Below are positions 25,242 to 35,600 of a stretch of DNA of 64,000 nt, piece by piece (within the stretch, counting starts at the first letter, position 1; each line of letters starts with the position of its first letter). This stretch comes from DASRHD01 sp035485575 (GTDB lineage Bacteria; Verrucomicrobiota; Verrucomicrobiia; Opitutales; Opitutaceae). Made by a program: the position numbers and the translations under genes. The DNA lies in assembly GCA_035485575.1 (NCBI GenBank), contig DATHNW010000006.1:82124-146123 (forward strand). Reading direction: 5' to 3'. The notes beneath the pieces were generated by a model that saw nothing but the letters and a program-made list of their open reading frames with translations, ran no database searches and was not told the DNA's origin.

Positions 25242-25277
25242 GGCGGCGGCTGCTTCGGTGGCCGCCGCCTTTTTTTT
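25242..25277 (+). terminator. Strong intrinsic terminator ending the transfer operon
   Basis: A 9 bp GC-only stem (25242-25250 with 25261-25269) and a 10-base loop are followed by eight T residues (25270-25277). It lies 16 bp after the last transfer-operon gene. Confidence 0.9.
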
Positions 25278-25382
25278 GAGCCAGCGGACCTCGTGAGAAA
25301 GTTTTCGACACCTTCGCCGGGCTAGTCTGTCGTTGAAACGGTTGCCCGTGAAACCGGGGCAATCATCCATTACTGAATCGCC

Positions 25383-25763
25383 ATGAATAATCTGTGCCCG
25401 TGCTGCGGTTCTGACGATTTTCAGTCTTTTCGAATGGCTTATGAGAGTGGCACTGCCTACGCCGTCAGCCGTCCCGTCTTGGATGTTGGTGGCCGTGAGT
25501 CTCGCACGGTGGTGCAGAGTTTGATCGCCCAGCGGGTCGCACCGCCAAAAAAGAAAAAGGTTCATTGGGCTCTATGGCTGTTCGGGCTTCTGAGCCTTCT
25601 TTGTGCCATCAGCCTTCCATTTCTCATCGTTATTCCGATTGTTGGTGCAATTGGAGTTTTTCTCTGGATTAGGCGGTACAACCGGACTACGTGGATTTCT
25701 CTTCAACAAAAGTGGGAACGGTCGTGGATTTGCTTCCGTTGCGGGCATGCGTTTGAAAAATAG
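25383..25763 (+). CDS. Zinc-ribbon membrane protein
   Basis: 126 residues. An N-terminal CPCCG and a C-terminal CFRCG pair (four Cys) form a split zinc ribbon around a middle hydrophobic hairpin of one or two TM helices (about residues 62-96). It lies between the transfer-operon terminator and the defence operon and faces the latter convergently. The function is unknown; similar small zinc-ribbon TM proteins are common in accessory regions. Confidence 0.6.
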   Translation: MNNLCPCCGSDDFQSFRMAYESGTAYAVSRPVLDVGGRESRTVVQSLIAQRVAPPKKKKVHWALWLFGLLSLLCAISLPFLIVIPIVGAIGVFLWIRRYNRTTWISLQQKWERSWICFRCGHAFEK

Positions 25764-25809
25764 CATATCAGGAAAGATCCTCTCATCGCATTTCAGTAAC
25801 CATGGCCGT

Positions 25810-26835
25810 TTAGGGTGGCGGCATTTTCGGACCGATTATTTCGACCAAGGCCGCCAGTAATTTCGTGGATTCATCCATAGAAAGATGAGGCCGCTTGATC
25901 GTCCGTGCCCAGTAGAAGTCCCGGTCGAGAACTTCCTTGACCTGCCAAACCGGCATGAATTTGTAGGGAACACCGCGTGTGGGCTTGGATGTCAGCCACT
26001 CTAGGGTGTGGTAGAGAGCATCGGCGTCCGAATCTTCTGCGACCTTGGCAGTCGCCACCTTGCCGGCAGCAATTATGCCCTGATTCTTGTGACAGAGGAA
26101 GACGGTGTCGTTCTTGCGCAGAGAATGGACTATGGCTTTTTGGCCGCCGAATGCAGCAACGCGACCTTTCTCGCACATATACCAAATTGATTCTTCATCG
26201 TAGCTCAAATTGGTGTCGAAGATAACACCCTTAGCACTGCCCGGATTTGAATGGTGGTCATAAGGGAGCGAGAAAAATTCAAAATAATATTCTCCGCCAA
26301 TATTGTAAACTCGGTAAGGAATGAAGCTCAATGAAAGCCCTTTTGATTTCCAATAGTCCAAATTGCGAATTAGCGCTGCATCTCCAGCACTGCCGACAAC
26401 AATCAGGTGCTGTTTCGTGTTGAATGCGGCTCTTTCCAAGGGGTGTTCGAGATCAAAACCAGCTCGGTGCTCCTCTCGCAAATCGAGGGCTTTCCCCTCG
26501 TTGTAGGTCTGGAACATCTCCTGAAGCTTCCCGTAGCCAAAGTGGGCAGCCTTCTCGCAGTAACGCAGTGCCTGGTGAACAGCCCCTCCCCCAGCGTTGT
26601 CTCGCTTCAGCTCAAAGATTACGAGATCGCCCTGTTTGTTGAGGGCGTAGATGTCAGCCTCTGGTTGCCAAGACCGTTCCTGAAAGATCGGCATCAATTC
26701 ATCGCCTTCAAATAGGACGTCCCAAAGATTGGCGGCCAGCAAGTCTTCCAGCTCTTTCTCCAACGGAAGCCCGCCAAAAGGCAGGGGATCAATAGAATCG
26801 AATTTTTGATGAGTTTTGCCAAGTTTGTAGAGCAT
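25810..26835 (-). CDS. NucS-like PD-(D/E)XK nuclease with C-terminal EVE/PUA-like domain
   Basis: 341 residues. The N-terminal part has a restriction-fold core with D61 in EADIYALN and E75-x-K77 in LVIFELKRDN, followed by a helix (GGGAVHQALRYCEKAA). This is the pattern of DUF91/NucS-type and other PD-(D/E)XK nucleases. The middle continues the nuclease fold. The C-terminal third (SIWYMCEKGRVAAFGG and DTVFLCHKNQGIIAAGKVA) looks like an EVE/PUA-type domain that may bind modified bases. It is the last gene of the six-gene minus operon, starting 3 bp after the RT gene ends. It is likely the DNA-cleaving component, perhaps sensing the methylation state. Confidence 0.72.
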   Translation of the reverse strand: MLYKLGKTHQKFDSIDPLPFGGLPLEKELEDLLAANLWDVLFEGDELMPIFQERSWQPEADIYALNKQGDLVIFELKRDNAGGGAVHQALRYCEKAAHFGYGKLQEMFQTYNEGKALDLREEHRAGFDLEHPLERAAFNTKQHLIVVGSAGDAALIRNLDYWKSKGLSLSFIPYRVYNIGGEYYFEFFSLPYDHHSNPGSAKGVIFDTNLSYDEESIWYMCEKGRVAAFGGQKAIVHSLRKNDTVFLCHKNQGIIAAGKVATAKVAEDSDADALYHTLEWLTSKPTRGVPYKFMPVWQVKEVLDRDFYWARTIKRPHLSMDESTKLLAALVEIIGPKMPPP

Positions 26836-26838
26836 AAG

Positions 26839-29800
26839 TCAAAGTCCTAGCCCTGCTGGTGGGGCTTTCCATATTGCAGTCGCCCCTATGTCGCCATCAC
26901 GCGCAGTCTCTTGGTGATTGGTGCCCCGGTTTATGAATTGCGCAACGTCATCTATCTCGAAAAACGCTATCGATGCTTGTGGTTGGCCGTGCAGATGAAA
27001 AATCTGCTTCTTGAAATGATCTTTGTAAGGAGCGTAGGCATTGCTTCCGCCAAACTCTCCGTTGTTCGCCACGACGACCATTTGATACATGTGATAGTGT
27101 AGCGCTTGCGCCATCTGGTCGAAGGTTCCAATGTCTTTGTTATAGGCGGGTATCGCAAATACATCAGATCGATCCCGCAGATCGCCCGCTAAGCGTATAT
27201 CCGTTGCGTCATAGCAGACCGACGCCGTTAACCAGAGTGGCCTGGTTTCGGATTTTGACCACTGATAACCCACGAGCCATTGGCACGGTCGGAAGCCACG
27301 AATCACGGGCGTTGTGGCATTTAACCTAACCTCCGCCGGAGCAAGATTCAGCTTACCCTGCCTTCGTATCAGGGTTTGCAGTCCGTAGGACGCCGACCAA
27401 ACCGGGATTATCCACAGCGCGCTGTTAACCAGCGGTTGCCCTGAAATCAACTCCTCGTATGTGAGCCCCGCCAAGATGATCGTTTTGTGCATCCGGGCGA
27501 ACGGAATGAGATGTGTTTTCACGTCGTCCGGATGGACGGACAGTTCAGGAAGTATCAACCAATCTAGCCGCCCATCGCGGGCTTTGTGCGTCTCTCGTAA
27601 ATCCAACATGCGCTCTATCGCAGAAAGTGCCGAGGAGAGATGATTGCGATGGGGTTTTCTGATTTTCGCACTTGAGAAAGTAAGGTCGGAAGGATCGAAA
27701 GGTAGCTTCGGAATTACAGTTTGCACAACACACCCTCGAAGCGGGCGTGTTGTGTCGTCATGACTTGGGAAAAGAGTCTGCAAGTTTAGCATCAACGCTT
27801 CGGTCAATTTTCCTTTCCGTTCACTAATTGCTTGGAGTCGCTCCTCGATTTCTAGCAGAGTCGCGGCCTTGCTATGCCGAACCACCGTTAACAATTCGGT
27901 CGGACGGCAGCCGGGCCAATGAAGCAAAGCTGAGAGCAGTTTTTCCAACCATTCTGTAATCGGCAACCAGTCGTCACCAAATGCGGGATGCCCGTTGAAA
28001 AGTCCGTGATGGCGTTGATACCAGTGATTCTCGGGAGACCGATAAAGGTCTCGGTCTTCTTTCCAACGTGGCTGCCGAACAGGTCGTGTGAAATCTGGCC
28101 GACCCGTGAGAATAAACCTGAGAAGGTATCCAAGTTGGAACCGCCAACGTTCATCTGCATTGCACCACGAGGGAGGGCGATAAAGTGATCCCACCGGGTT
28201 TACTCGGCTAGAGGCGAGGCCTATCGAGAATGATTCCGGGTGACGTGTACCGTTGTCGTTAAATTGGAGCCGCACATCTGTCGGCGTGATCGAATCCAGG
28301 TCTTTAGGGAGTGCCTCAAGTAACTTTGCCGCGAACGACAACAGCCCGATCTCGTTTCGGAGAACACATTCAGGGCCTTGTTCAAGGACGAGTTGAGCCA
28401 GCGAGGATTCGCCCTTCTTAGTGGTTACCTCCTTGAGGAGGGCCAAATCATCACGAATTCGTGGCGCAATCTGACCTATCCAATCCGGCTTTTGGGCCAG
28501 AAGTTCTATTGCAAATGAAGGATCAAGGTCTGCGATACACTCCAGTTGGCGAAGGGTGATTTTGTCGCCGATCAGGGTAACGGCCTTATCTTTGTTAAGA
28601 AAGGATCGGCGTGACAAAACTGACAACACCGCGAAGTCAGAGCTATTTGGGCGACCGGCTTCGCCTCTCAGAAAAAGAATCAATTCTCGATAGTGTTTGG
28701 TTTCTGGACTTTTTCCGGTGAGAACCACCGGTGCGCCATCTGCGTCGCACGCTGCCAAGAATAATAAGACCTGCTGCTTTAGATACCATGGGAGGCTTGC
28801 ATGGGGCAAGGAGACGAGCCGGTGGGCCTCATTTTTGAGAACCGACCGATACTCCGAAATCTCGATGCCTTTTGGAAACGAGTCATCATTCTCAACAAAG
28901 CCGGTTTCAGTGGCACCCGCGCGGAATATTTCGGCTAGGCAATACCAAGCAACCCGGCGAGGCTCTTTCCTACGACCTCCTGACTCCGTGAAAGGGCGAA
29001 TCAAGGACAGAACGCTTTTCAAAACATCATCAGCCGGCCACAGGTCTAACCCGATGCGTAACAGTCGAACGTTGGATGGATCGTGAACCCACTGATCAAT
29101 TAACCCCAAGGCGAATGCCCGCGCCTCGTCGTCAAGTTCGACCTGACTTCGTGCCACTCGCGATGGCTGCGAAGGAGTCTCTACTTCGGTGTCTAAAAGG
29201 CTGATTTTATCTGAGTCCGCGAGTAGTGGTCGGAGCGACCGATAGGCGCTTCGAAAGCGACCTGCTGCGAATCTAGCGACTGTAGCGTCGCGAACGTCCG
29301 GAACCGGAGAGAAAGCCCAGTCGGTTTTGCCTGAATAATTTTCAGAAAACCGTTGCTGTGATCGCAACAAGCCCTGCACGGCTTCCAATATCTCTTCCCC
29401 GGCAATTGCATCGAAGCCACCCGACATCGCTCGTTGGATGCGCTGCATTTTACGGCTTTGTCGAACCAGAGCCCTTTCATCTCCCGCGAATCTAGCAGCC
29501 ACTGTCTTGTCTGCTGATACCACAAGCCCCGGCGCTTTTTCGCTCAGTTGAACTTGGAGCCATTCGGAAACAAAACATTCGATGTCTTTAAGTTGATCGT
29601 TTGGACCTGTGGTAAACACCAATCTCAAGTCATCCACATAACGACATGCGTCTTGAAGGCGGAGCCCAAGGCGTAGCTCTTTGTTGATCGTCGCTTTCAG
29701 CACCTCATCAAAATCCAAAAGGGCAATGTTGGCAAAAAAACCGGCAGCGACGAGTCCCTGTGGAAGGGCTACGGTCGTAAATCCATCGAGTTCAGATCGC

Positions 29801-30591
29801 TTCGCGTAAGATTCAACATCTCTGCCATCCCTGTCGTCCCAGCGCCAGTCCAAGAGACGTTTGGCGAAAGTGAAGAATACCGAATCGTCACCAGGGCGCT
29901 CAAGTGATTCGAGCTTTTGAGCCAATAACTTTGGTCGGACACGGTCATAAAATTGGCGGAGGTCCGATTGAACAATAATGACGTTGGTTGCTGGGTCCAA
30001 AGACTCTGCGACCTGATCAGGGCGACTTAGAAAACAACGGTAATCCTGGTAGTATCCACGGTATAATTTGCCCGATCCCCACCGGTGGGAAAGCACACCG
30101 GAATCATCGTCGCAAAATAGCCGATTCCCGTAGGAGATCACTTGGTTTCGTTTTGCGACGTCATCTAGCGGTGTGCGTGGATCGCCTTGAATCGCTTCGA
30201 CTCGGTCAGCTAGGCACATCATGACCGCGGTCGCCGCAACTTGATCTCTTAGGCTAGCGTGCGCCAATGGACGGAGTTTGGTCGCGGATTTCTTGGCATC
30301 GACAGGCTCCCATTGCTTTGTCTCAGAGGAGATGTGCCACTCTTGGCTTTTCGGAGCAGGCACGATTCTGAGCGAGTCGTTAATCCACTGCTCCGGTTGT
30401 TCCAATTGCTTCTTCAGTCCGGCAAGAAATACCGGCAAGTTAACCGCAGCTAAATCGAGCTCCAGAGTGTCCGCATACCAATTATGAGAACGAATATGTG
30501 CAGAAGTTTTCTTCCACGCCTGCACCAACACGAATTCCTGCCGGAGGAGTTCAAGGTTTGGTGAAAGAAAGCGCGGGATATCCATGACCAA
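26839..30591 (-). CDS. Reverse transcriptase-nitrilase fusion (DRT1/UG1-type)
   Basis: 1250 residues. The RT domain has motif A QSDLRQFYD (D210 plus D216), motif B ALPQGLVAAGFFAN (PQG at 277-279) and motif C CRYVDDLRLVF (YVDD at 318-321). All catalytic aspartates are present. A long helical middle part of about 600 residues is not recognised. The C-terminal 270 residues are a nitrilase/amidase domain: the catalytic triad is visible as E1016 (LPELS), K1080 (GKLNLAP) and C1126 (ASVCYDATD). This domain order is that of the defence-associated RT type 1 (UG1) group, which protects bacteria from phages. Unlike DRT1 genes known as single-gene systems, it is embedded here in a multi-gene operon. It starts 5 bp after the SMC-like gene. 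Confidence 0.9.
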   Translation of the reverse strand: MVMDIPRFLSPNLELLRQEFVLVQAWKKTSAHIRSHNWYADTLELDLAAVNLPVFLAGLKKQLEQPEQWINDSLRIVPAPKSQEWHISSETKQWEPVDAKKSATKLRPLAHASLRDQVAATAVMMCLADRVEAIQGDPRTPLDDVAKRNQVISYGNRLFCDDDSGVLSHRWGSGKLYRGYYQDYRCFLSRPDQVAESLDPATNVIIVQSDLRQFYDRVRPKLLAQKLESLERPGDDSVFFTFAKRLLDWRWDDRDGRDVESYAKRSELDGFTTVALPQGLVAAGFFANIALLDFDEVLKATINKELRLGLRLQDACRYVDDLRLVFTTGPNDQLKDIECFVSEWLQVQLSEKAPGLVVSADKTVAARFAGDERALVRQSRKMQRIQRAMSGGFDAIAGEEILEAVQGLLRSQQRFSENYSGKTDWAFSPVPDVRDATVARFAAGRFRSAYRSLRPLLADSDKISLLDTEVETPSQPSRVARSQVELDDEARAFALGLIDQWVHDPSNVRLLRIGLDLWPADDVLKSVLSLIRPFTESGGRRKEPRRVAWYCLAEIFRAGATETGFVENDDSFPKGIEISEYRSVLKNEAHRLVSLPHASLPWYLKQQVLLFLAACDADGAPVVLTGKSPETKHYRELILFLRGEAGRPNSSDFAVLSVLSRRSFLNKDKAVTLIGDKITLRQLECIADLDPSFAIELLAQKPDWIGQIAPRIRDDLALLKEVTTKKGESSLAQLVLEQGPECVLRNEIGLLSFAAKLLEALPKDLDSITPTDVRLQFNDNGTRHPESFSIGLASSRVNPVGSLYRPPSWCNADERWRFQLGYLLRFILTGRPDFTRPVRQPRWKEDRDLYRSPENHWYQRHHGLFNGHPAFGDDWLPITEWLEKLLSALLHWPGCRPTELLTVVRHSKAATLLEIEERLQAISERKGKLTEALMLNLQTLFPSHDDTTRPLRGCVVQTVIPKLPFDPSDLTFSSAKIRKPHRNHLSSALSAIERMLDLRETHKARDGRLDWLILPELSVHPDDVKTHLIPFARMHKTIILAGLTYEELISGQPLVNSALWIIPVWSASYGLQTLIRRQGKLNLAPAEVRLNATTPVIRGFRPCQWLVGYQWSKSETRPLWLTASVCYDATDIRLAGDLRDRSDVFAIPAYNKDIGTFDQMAQALHYHMYQMVVVANNGEFGGSNAYAPYKDHFKKQIFHLHGQPQASIAFFEIDDVAQFINRGTNHQETARDGDIGATAIWKAPPAGLGL

Positions 30592-30596
30592 AAACT

Positions 30597-32663
30597 CTAG
30601 CTGGTCGGGATCATTTCCAATTGTTCGCTCTCCGGTGGCCGCGACAGGTTTCGCCGGAATAGAAGCTCATCCTCTTTCGAGGCGTCCAATCGCAAGACGA
30701 TGATGTCCTTCTTTTGAAGAGCTTTGGGAGGAGACGTGGTTGTCGTCAGAATGTATTGGAACGGGCATCCGCCGATTTTCTGAAAATGCTCATCAAGCCA
30801 AGCGGCAAAGCGAATGTAGCTGTGGTATAGCCGTAGTCCAAGGTCGGCCTCCCGAGGGCTGTCATGCAGGAGGAAGCCCGGCAGTAGCGAGTCTTTGGAA
30901 AGTGAATTGAAAACCAGACAACTGATGTCGGCCAAGAGGACGGCGAGGGTTTCCATGGCCTCCCCGGTCATCGCGCCGCCGTGCGTTACTTGAAAGTTAA
31001 GCTCCCGATCTGCGAAAGTGACCTTCCCGTCGTAGGAGGATGAGGGAAGGACCTTTTTCGCCGCAGCCGAGAAAAGTGAACTCAACAAGGCCCGGTTCGC
31101 ATCGTGCTGGGTGAGTAGCACGTTCAAATCCAGAGTCTGGGTTTCAATGTCGGCCTTTTGCTTCGCGATGCTTTCAACTGCGCTCGTGAGTTTCGCGTAT
31201 TTCTCAGGTGCCTCGACCCTGGATTTCCAAGTCACGACTTCCGCGAGGTCGGCGTTCAAGGAGTCGCTGATTACTTTCTTTTCTCTGATTTCGGTCGAAA
31301 AATTCGTCTGCTGTTTTGTCAATGTCGCCCGCTTCTGCTCCGATTCTCGAATGCTTCGCTCAAGCGCGGACTGCTGATCGGTAATTTTATTACGCTCATT
31401 TTCTCTAGCAGCTTCCATTTGTTCGAGGGCATGTGTTTCCTTTACCTCGGAGCCCTTGAGCGTCGCCTGACGGTTTTGCACGTAGCTGCATTGCCCAATT
31501 AAAACGTCTCCATACGGGCAGCGCTTGTCTTTATTTTCGATTACGCTGCTTCGGAACTCTTCATTTCTTTTGAGCCCTGCGCTTATCTCCTCGCCTGCTT
31601 TGCTACCCAATTGGAACAGGGTTTTGAGCTGACTCAGTTCATTGCGCGAGTCGGCAAGGTTCTCGTTGAGCGCGTTTAGCTGCTCCTGTATTTCAGCTTG
31701 CTGACCCTCCAATTTGCCGGTTGCTTCCTCGAGAAGATACTTAGCTTTTTCGACAAATCGCTTGAGGTCGAAGGTCAGCTCTTCGGAAGCAACAAGGGCC
31801 TTGTCGATCTCTGTTTGATCGCTCGGCAAATGCGCCTTCAATTGCTGGCGCAGTCGTGTGTCGTAGTATTGGTGCCAGTAATCTGGTTCTCGTCTTGAAC
31901 GCTCTAAATCACCCTCGGCTTTTTCGACGGCTCTTATCTGGTCGGCTAGATTTTCTTCGGCCTTCAATTCGTCTGGGAGAAACAATCCGAGCGCAATGCG
32001 CATGACGAAAAGCGGGTCGGCCTTGGGAAATCGGAATGCTGGCCACTCGGATTCGCTTCTGGGCGAGCGCCAATCGTAAACATTTTGAAACCGCGCTTCT
32101 TGGTCCCTGGCGCACCAAGCTAACAAGTGCCCCCACTTAATCTCCTCGTTGGTTCTGACCACCGTCGAGGATGCGAGTTCATCAAGAAGATTTTCCAACC
32201 CTAGCTGCTTAGGATAGGTATCCTGATACGCCGCTTCGCCCTTCTTTTCGTAGAGGCCCTCAATCGTGGCGTCTTTCAGGATGTAGGAGTTCCGATTTTC
32301 TCCCAAAGGGCGGAGGACAGCCCATACAACACCCTTCAAAGAGATTTCTGCGGCGACGTATCCGTTCGGAAAGGATTTTTTGATCGCTTGGGTGTTGGTC
32401 TTGTTTGCGAATGTTTTTTCGCCAAGGACATAGCGCAACAGACGGCAGAATGTCGTTTTGCCCGCGCTGTGTCCTGCGACGTCACTCGTGTCTGTGTCAG
32501 ACTCTGGTTCCTCGGCCCACACGATGTTGAGCCCTTGTCTGAGCGGAATGTCACGGATGACAACCGGCTGCGGTGTCAGCTTCGAGAGGATCAAAAGACG
32601 TTTTACCCAAACATCAGGTGTTTTTTTGATTGGGCTTTTTGTCAGTTCCTCAAGAGCGCTCAT
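30597..32663 (-). CDS. SMC-like coiled-coil ATPase of the defence operon
   Basis: 688 residues. Walker A GHSAGKTTF (64-72) lies unusually late after an N-terminal strand region. Two long coiled-coil arms run from about residue 220 to 510. At the bend is CPYGDVLIGQC, a Cys pair that could act as a zinc hook or small metal site. The C-terminal lobe has FLLHDSPREADLGLR, which fits a Walker B/D-loop. This matches the RecN/SMC-like ATPases (DUF2326-like) found beside many defence genes. It would bind DNA or regulate the effectors. Ten bp separate it from the methyltransferase gene and 5 bp from the RT gene. Confidence 0.78.
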   Translation of the reverse strand: MSALEELTKSPIKKTPDVWVKRLLILSKLTPQPVVIRDIPLRQGLNIVWAEEPESDTDTSDVAGHSAGKTTFCRLLRYVLGEKTFANKTNTQAIKKSFPNGYVAAEISLKGVVWAVLRPLGENRNSYILKDATIEGLYEKKGEAAYQDTYPKQLGLENLLDELASSTVVRTNEEIKWGHLLAWCARDQEARFQNVYDWRSPRSESEWPAFRFPKADPLFVMRIALGLFLPDELKAEENLADQIRAVEKAEGDLERSRREPDYWHQYYDTRLRQQLKAHLPSDQTEIDKALVASEELTFDLKRFVEKAKYLLEEATGKLEGQQAEIQEQLNALNENLADSRNELSQLKTLFQLGSKAGEEISAGLKRNEEFRSSVIENKDKRCPYGDVLIGQCSYVQNRQATLKGSEVKETHALEQMEAARENERNKITDQQSALERSIRESEQKRATLTKQQTNFSTEIREKKVISDSLNADLAEVVTWKSRVEAPEKYAKLTSAVESIAKQKADIETQTLDLNVLLTQHDANRALLSSLFSAAAKKVLPSSSYDGKVTFADRELNFQVTHGGAMTGEAMETLAVLLADISCLVFNSLSKDSLLPGFLLHDSPREADLGLRLYHSYIRFAAWLDEHFQKIGGCPFQYILTTTTSPPKALQKKDIIVLRLDASKEDELLFRRNLSRPPESEQLEMIPTS

Positions 32664-32673
32664 GGTGAAGTCC

Positions 32674-35600
32674 TCAGACTAAGGCATATTTGCTGTGAAG
32701 TTGATCAAAAGTTTTTGAGGCAACCAATTGTTGCTGGGTTAGCGCATTCGCCTGTTGGCCCTTTCTTAGCTTAGCCAGGACGTTCAACGCCATCCCCGCT
32801 AACCCTCCGTGGTTTGATGGGAAGGTCTGGCGGACGAAATCGAATTGCGGACCTTTCGTGATGGGGTGACCGATGGCACTCTGTTGGACGACTATGGCCT
32901 TCCGGTGCTCTGCCAAGTAGTTCAGGCAGTCCGCCCACTTGATCCCTTGGCTTTCGATGGCCGCCAACTCACTGGTGATAGACGCGATCATAGCATCTAC
33001 TTGGTTGCTGCTACCGGCGAGCGTGCGACAGAGAGCGGGATGTGTGGCCAATATCAGCGCATCAAGATGATCGTCGCTCGAAATGGTCTCCTTCCACTCC
33101 ACCAACTCTAGTGCGAGAGCACAGATGAGGCGGTCCGACGCCGTTGCTGGATAAGCTTGGTCAAATGGCGCGAAGTCGGCTCCAGCCTGCGTTGGGGCGG
33201 CGGCTCGCCCAAAGAGATCTAGTCCGAGGCCGAGTTCATCCGGAGCCGCGGGCTTGGCCGCCTTTGGTTTACGGGCGGGTTTCTTCGCCGTAGTCGCGGC
33301 AGCAGTTACAGCCTCTTGGGCGGCGCGGTCGTGATTGAGGGCGAGGAGGCGGCGGAGGACTTCTTTTCGGGCGGCAGGGCTGATAGTGTAACGGACGCGG
33401 TCGTTTTCGGGGAGCGTTTGGACTTCGTGGAAGTCGTGACCAAGGGCGAACTGACCTGTCCACCCATAGGTCGCGAGGACCGCTTCGTCCAACTCGCGAT
33501 GCAAGGAGCGGAGCCGGAGTAGACCTTCGTATCCAGCTTCGGCTTGATCCGGCATCTTGCTGATACGGGCGACCTCGGCAGCAGTGAGATCGCTGTCGTG
33601 GAAAAGACCGTATAACTTCGTTAGGCCAATCTCAAGTGCACGCATTATCGCCGACCTTCTGTTGTGAAAATCATCGCCAATTTGATCGAGTGCCAGACCA
33701 TCATTCCCTGCGAAAATCGGGAAAGGAAATGTCTGAAAAATTGCAGAAGGCATGTAGCTCAAATCGGATTTCATTGTTGTGCAGTAACGCCACGCCCAGT
33801 GGTAGTGCAGGCTCGATTGGAGAACAGAAAAGTATCGAGCCTGCTCGAATGGCATAACAACAAGCTTTGAATCCAGAACCTGCCTCGGATTTACAAAGGA
33901 GAACGCAACAGTCCGACTCACCTGAGCAATCGCTATCGCGCGCTTCACTCCTTCGAGCAACGAGTAGAGCTTTGGGCGCTTATCGGCATAAATCCACCAG
34001 CGCTGAGGCAATGGCTTCCGCAGAACGTATGCCCCATTTTCGTCAACCCGAGTTCGCTCCGGCTTGACTCGAGTTTCAATTATCGCGAACGCATCTGCGT
34101 ATTCGGTCCTAGCCTTCTCTTCGGTCCAGTCATGGAAATTTACAATAAATCGGGTTCCGCTTTGATTGGGGCTAGTGTTCAAGTCGGAGCCGTTGATATA
34201 AGGCATGATCACCGCGGAAAGGGCAGGATTAGCACGTAACAAACGCTGCGCTTCTTCTCTTTCCAAGATAAAGCCGGTGCCGAGCACATAAGAGCCGATA
34301 AAGCTCTTATCTGCGTTTTCGTTCAGCGCCAGCGGACTGTCTTGGTTGGAGTCAGAATCCAAATATGATGTGATTTGGTTGACGATCTGTCCGTCGAGGA
34401 GGCAGGGGAGAGCCCAGTCTCCTTTGGTGATTGCGATAAGTGATACCTCGACGGCAGCAGTCCCGGGCCATTTTTTCGACCGAATTGCGAAAGTTATCGT
34501 CCCTGACATTTGAAGTATCACGGCCAGTCCACCTTCACGAGCGCTGCCTTGCGCGATCGTATTGGTCGAAATTAATGCCATATGCCCTCCCGTCCTAAGC
34601 AGGCCAAACACGCGCCTGAAAAAATACGTGACTAGGTCGACTGCGCCCGCCGGAGCGAACTCGTATTTTAGCCATTCCAAGAATCCATGACCATACGTGC
34701 CACTCAATGCACGATTCCCAAGAAAAGGCGGGTTTCCAAGAATACAATCAAAGCCACCTCTGGCGCTGATGTCCGGAAAGTTTAGAAACCAATGGAAAAA
34801 TTTCTTCCGTCCCGCCAATGCCCATGCCGCCGCTGTGGCCTGCCCTTGAGGTGTGCGATGCCCACCGAGGAAAGCGCGAAACTCTTCATCGGTTATTAAT
34901 TTGCCCTTTGTCGCAGCGGTCTTGGGCAGGTAGAACTGCGCAATGGGAATGCAGGCGATTTGTTCAAGCAACCATGGGTCCTTGCTTTGAGTGAAGTCCT
35001 CGTAGCGCTTCTTCTTTAGTTCGATTTCATCGGGATTGCGCTCGGGCAAGATGGAGATTTCGCGCCAACCTAGAAGGATGGCGTCGAGTTGCGCCTTTAG
35101 CTCAGGTGCAAGGTCTACTTTCTTCTGACCTTTGGCGAAGTCTTCGCGCTCTGTTTTGTTTTTTCGACGGAAGGCAGATGCTATTTCCTTCTCGTCGCCA
35201 GGCATGGCGGAAAATGCTTCTTCGGGGACGCCACGTTCCATTTCGTCTTCTTGAGCAAAGCCGACGATGGCGTTACCGCATTTTATGTGGTGATCGAGGA
35301 AGTTTAGGGGCTCGCCAGGACTGTGCGCCTCTAACCATAGCGCGACCTTGCATAACTCGACGGCTAGGGGGTTTAGGTCCACGCCGTAGATGCACTCGCG
35401 GATGACATCGCGGATGGCGGAACGGAACGAAGCAGGGCTTGGCTGCTCCTCCCCAGTGCGAACAATGGCAAGCTCCATCGCGATCCGTCGCGCTGCTGCG
35501 AGTAATATGTGACCGGAGCCACAGGCGATATCGGCGATTCGAAGCGAAAGTAGCGCGGCGGCCTTGTCCTTCTCATTCAGTTTTTCGACGATAATAAGAT

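Noticed and set aside
26839..30591. RT as retron, diversity-generating element or group II intron protein
   Set aside because: The nitrilase domain, length and operon context fit DRT1/UG1; no template repeat, variable region, intron domain or msr-msd-like structure was seen.
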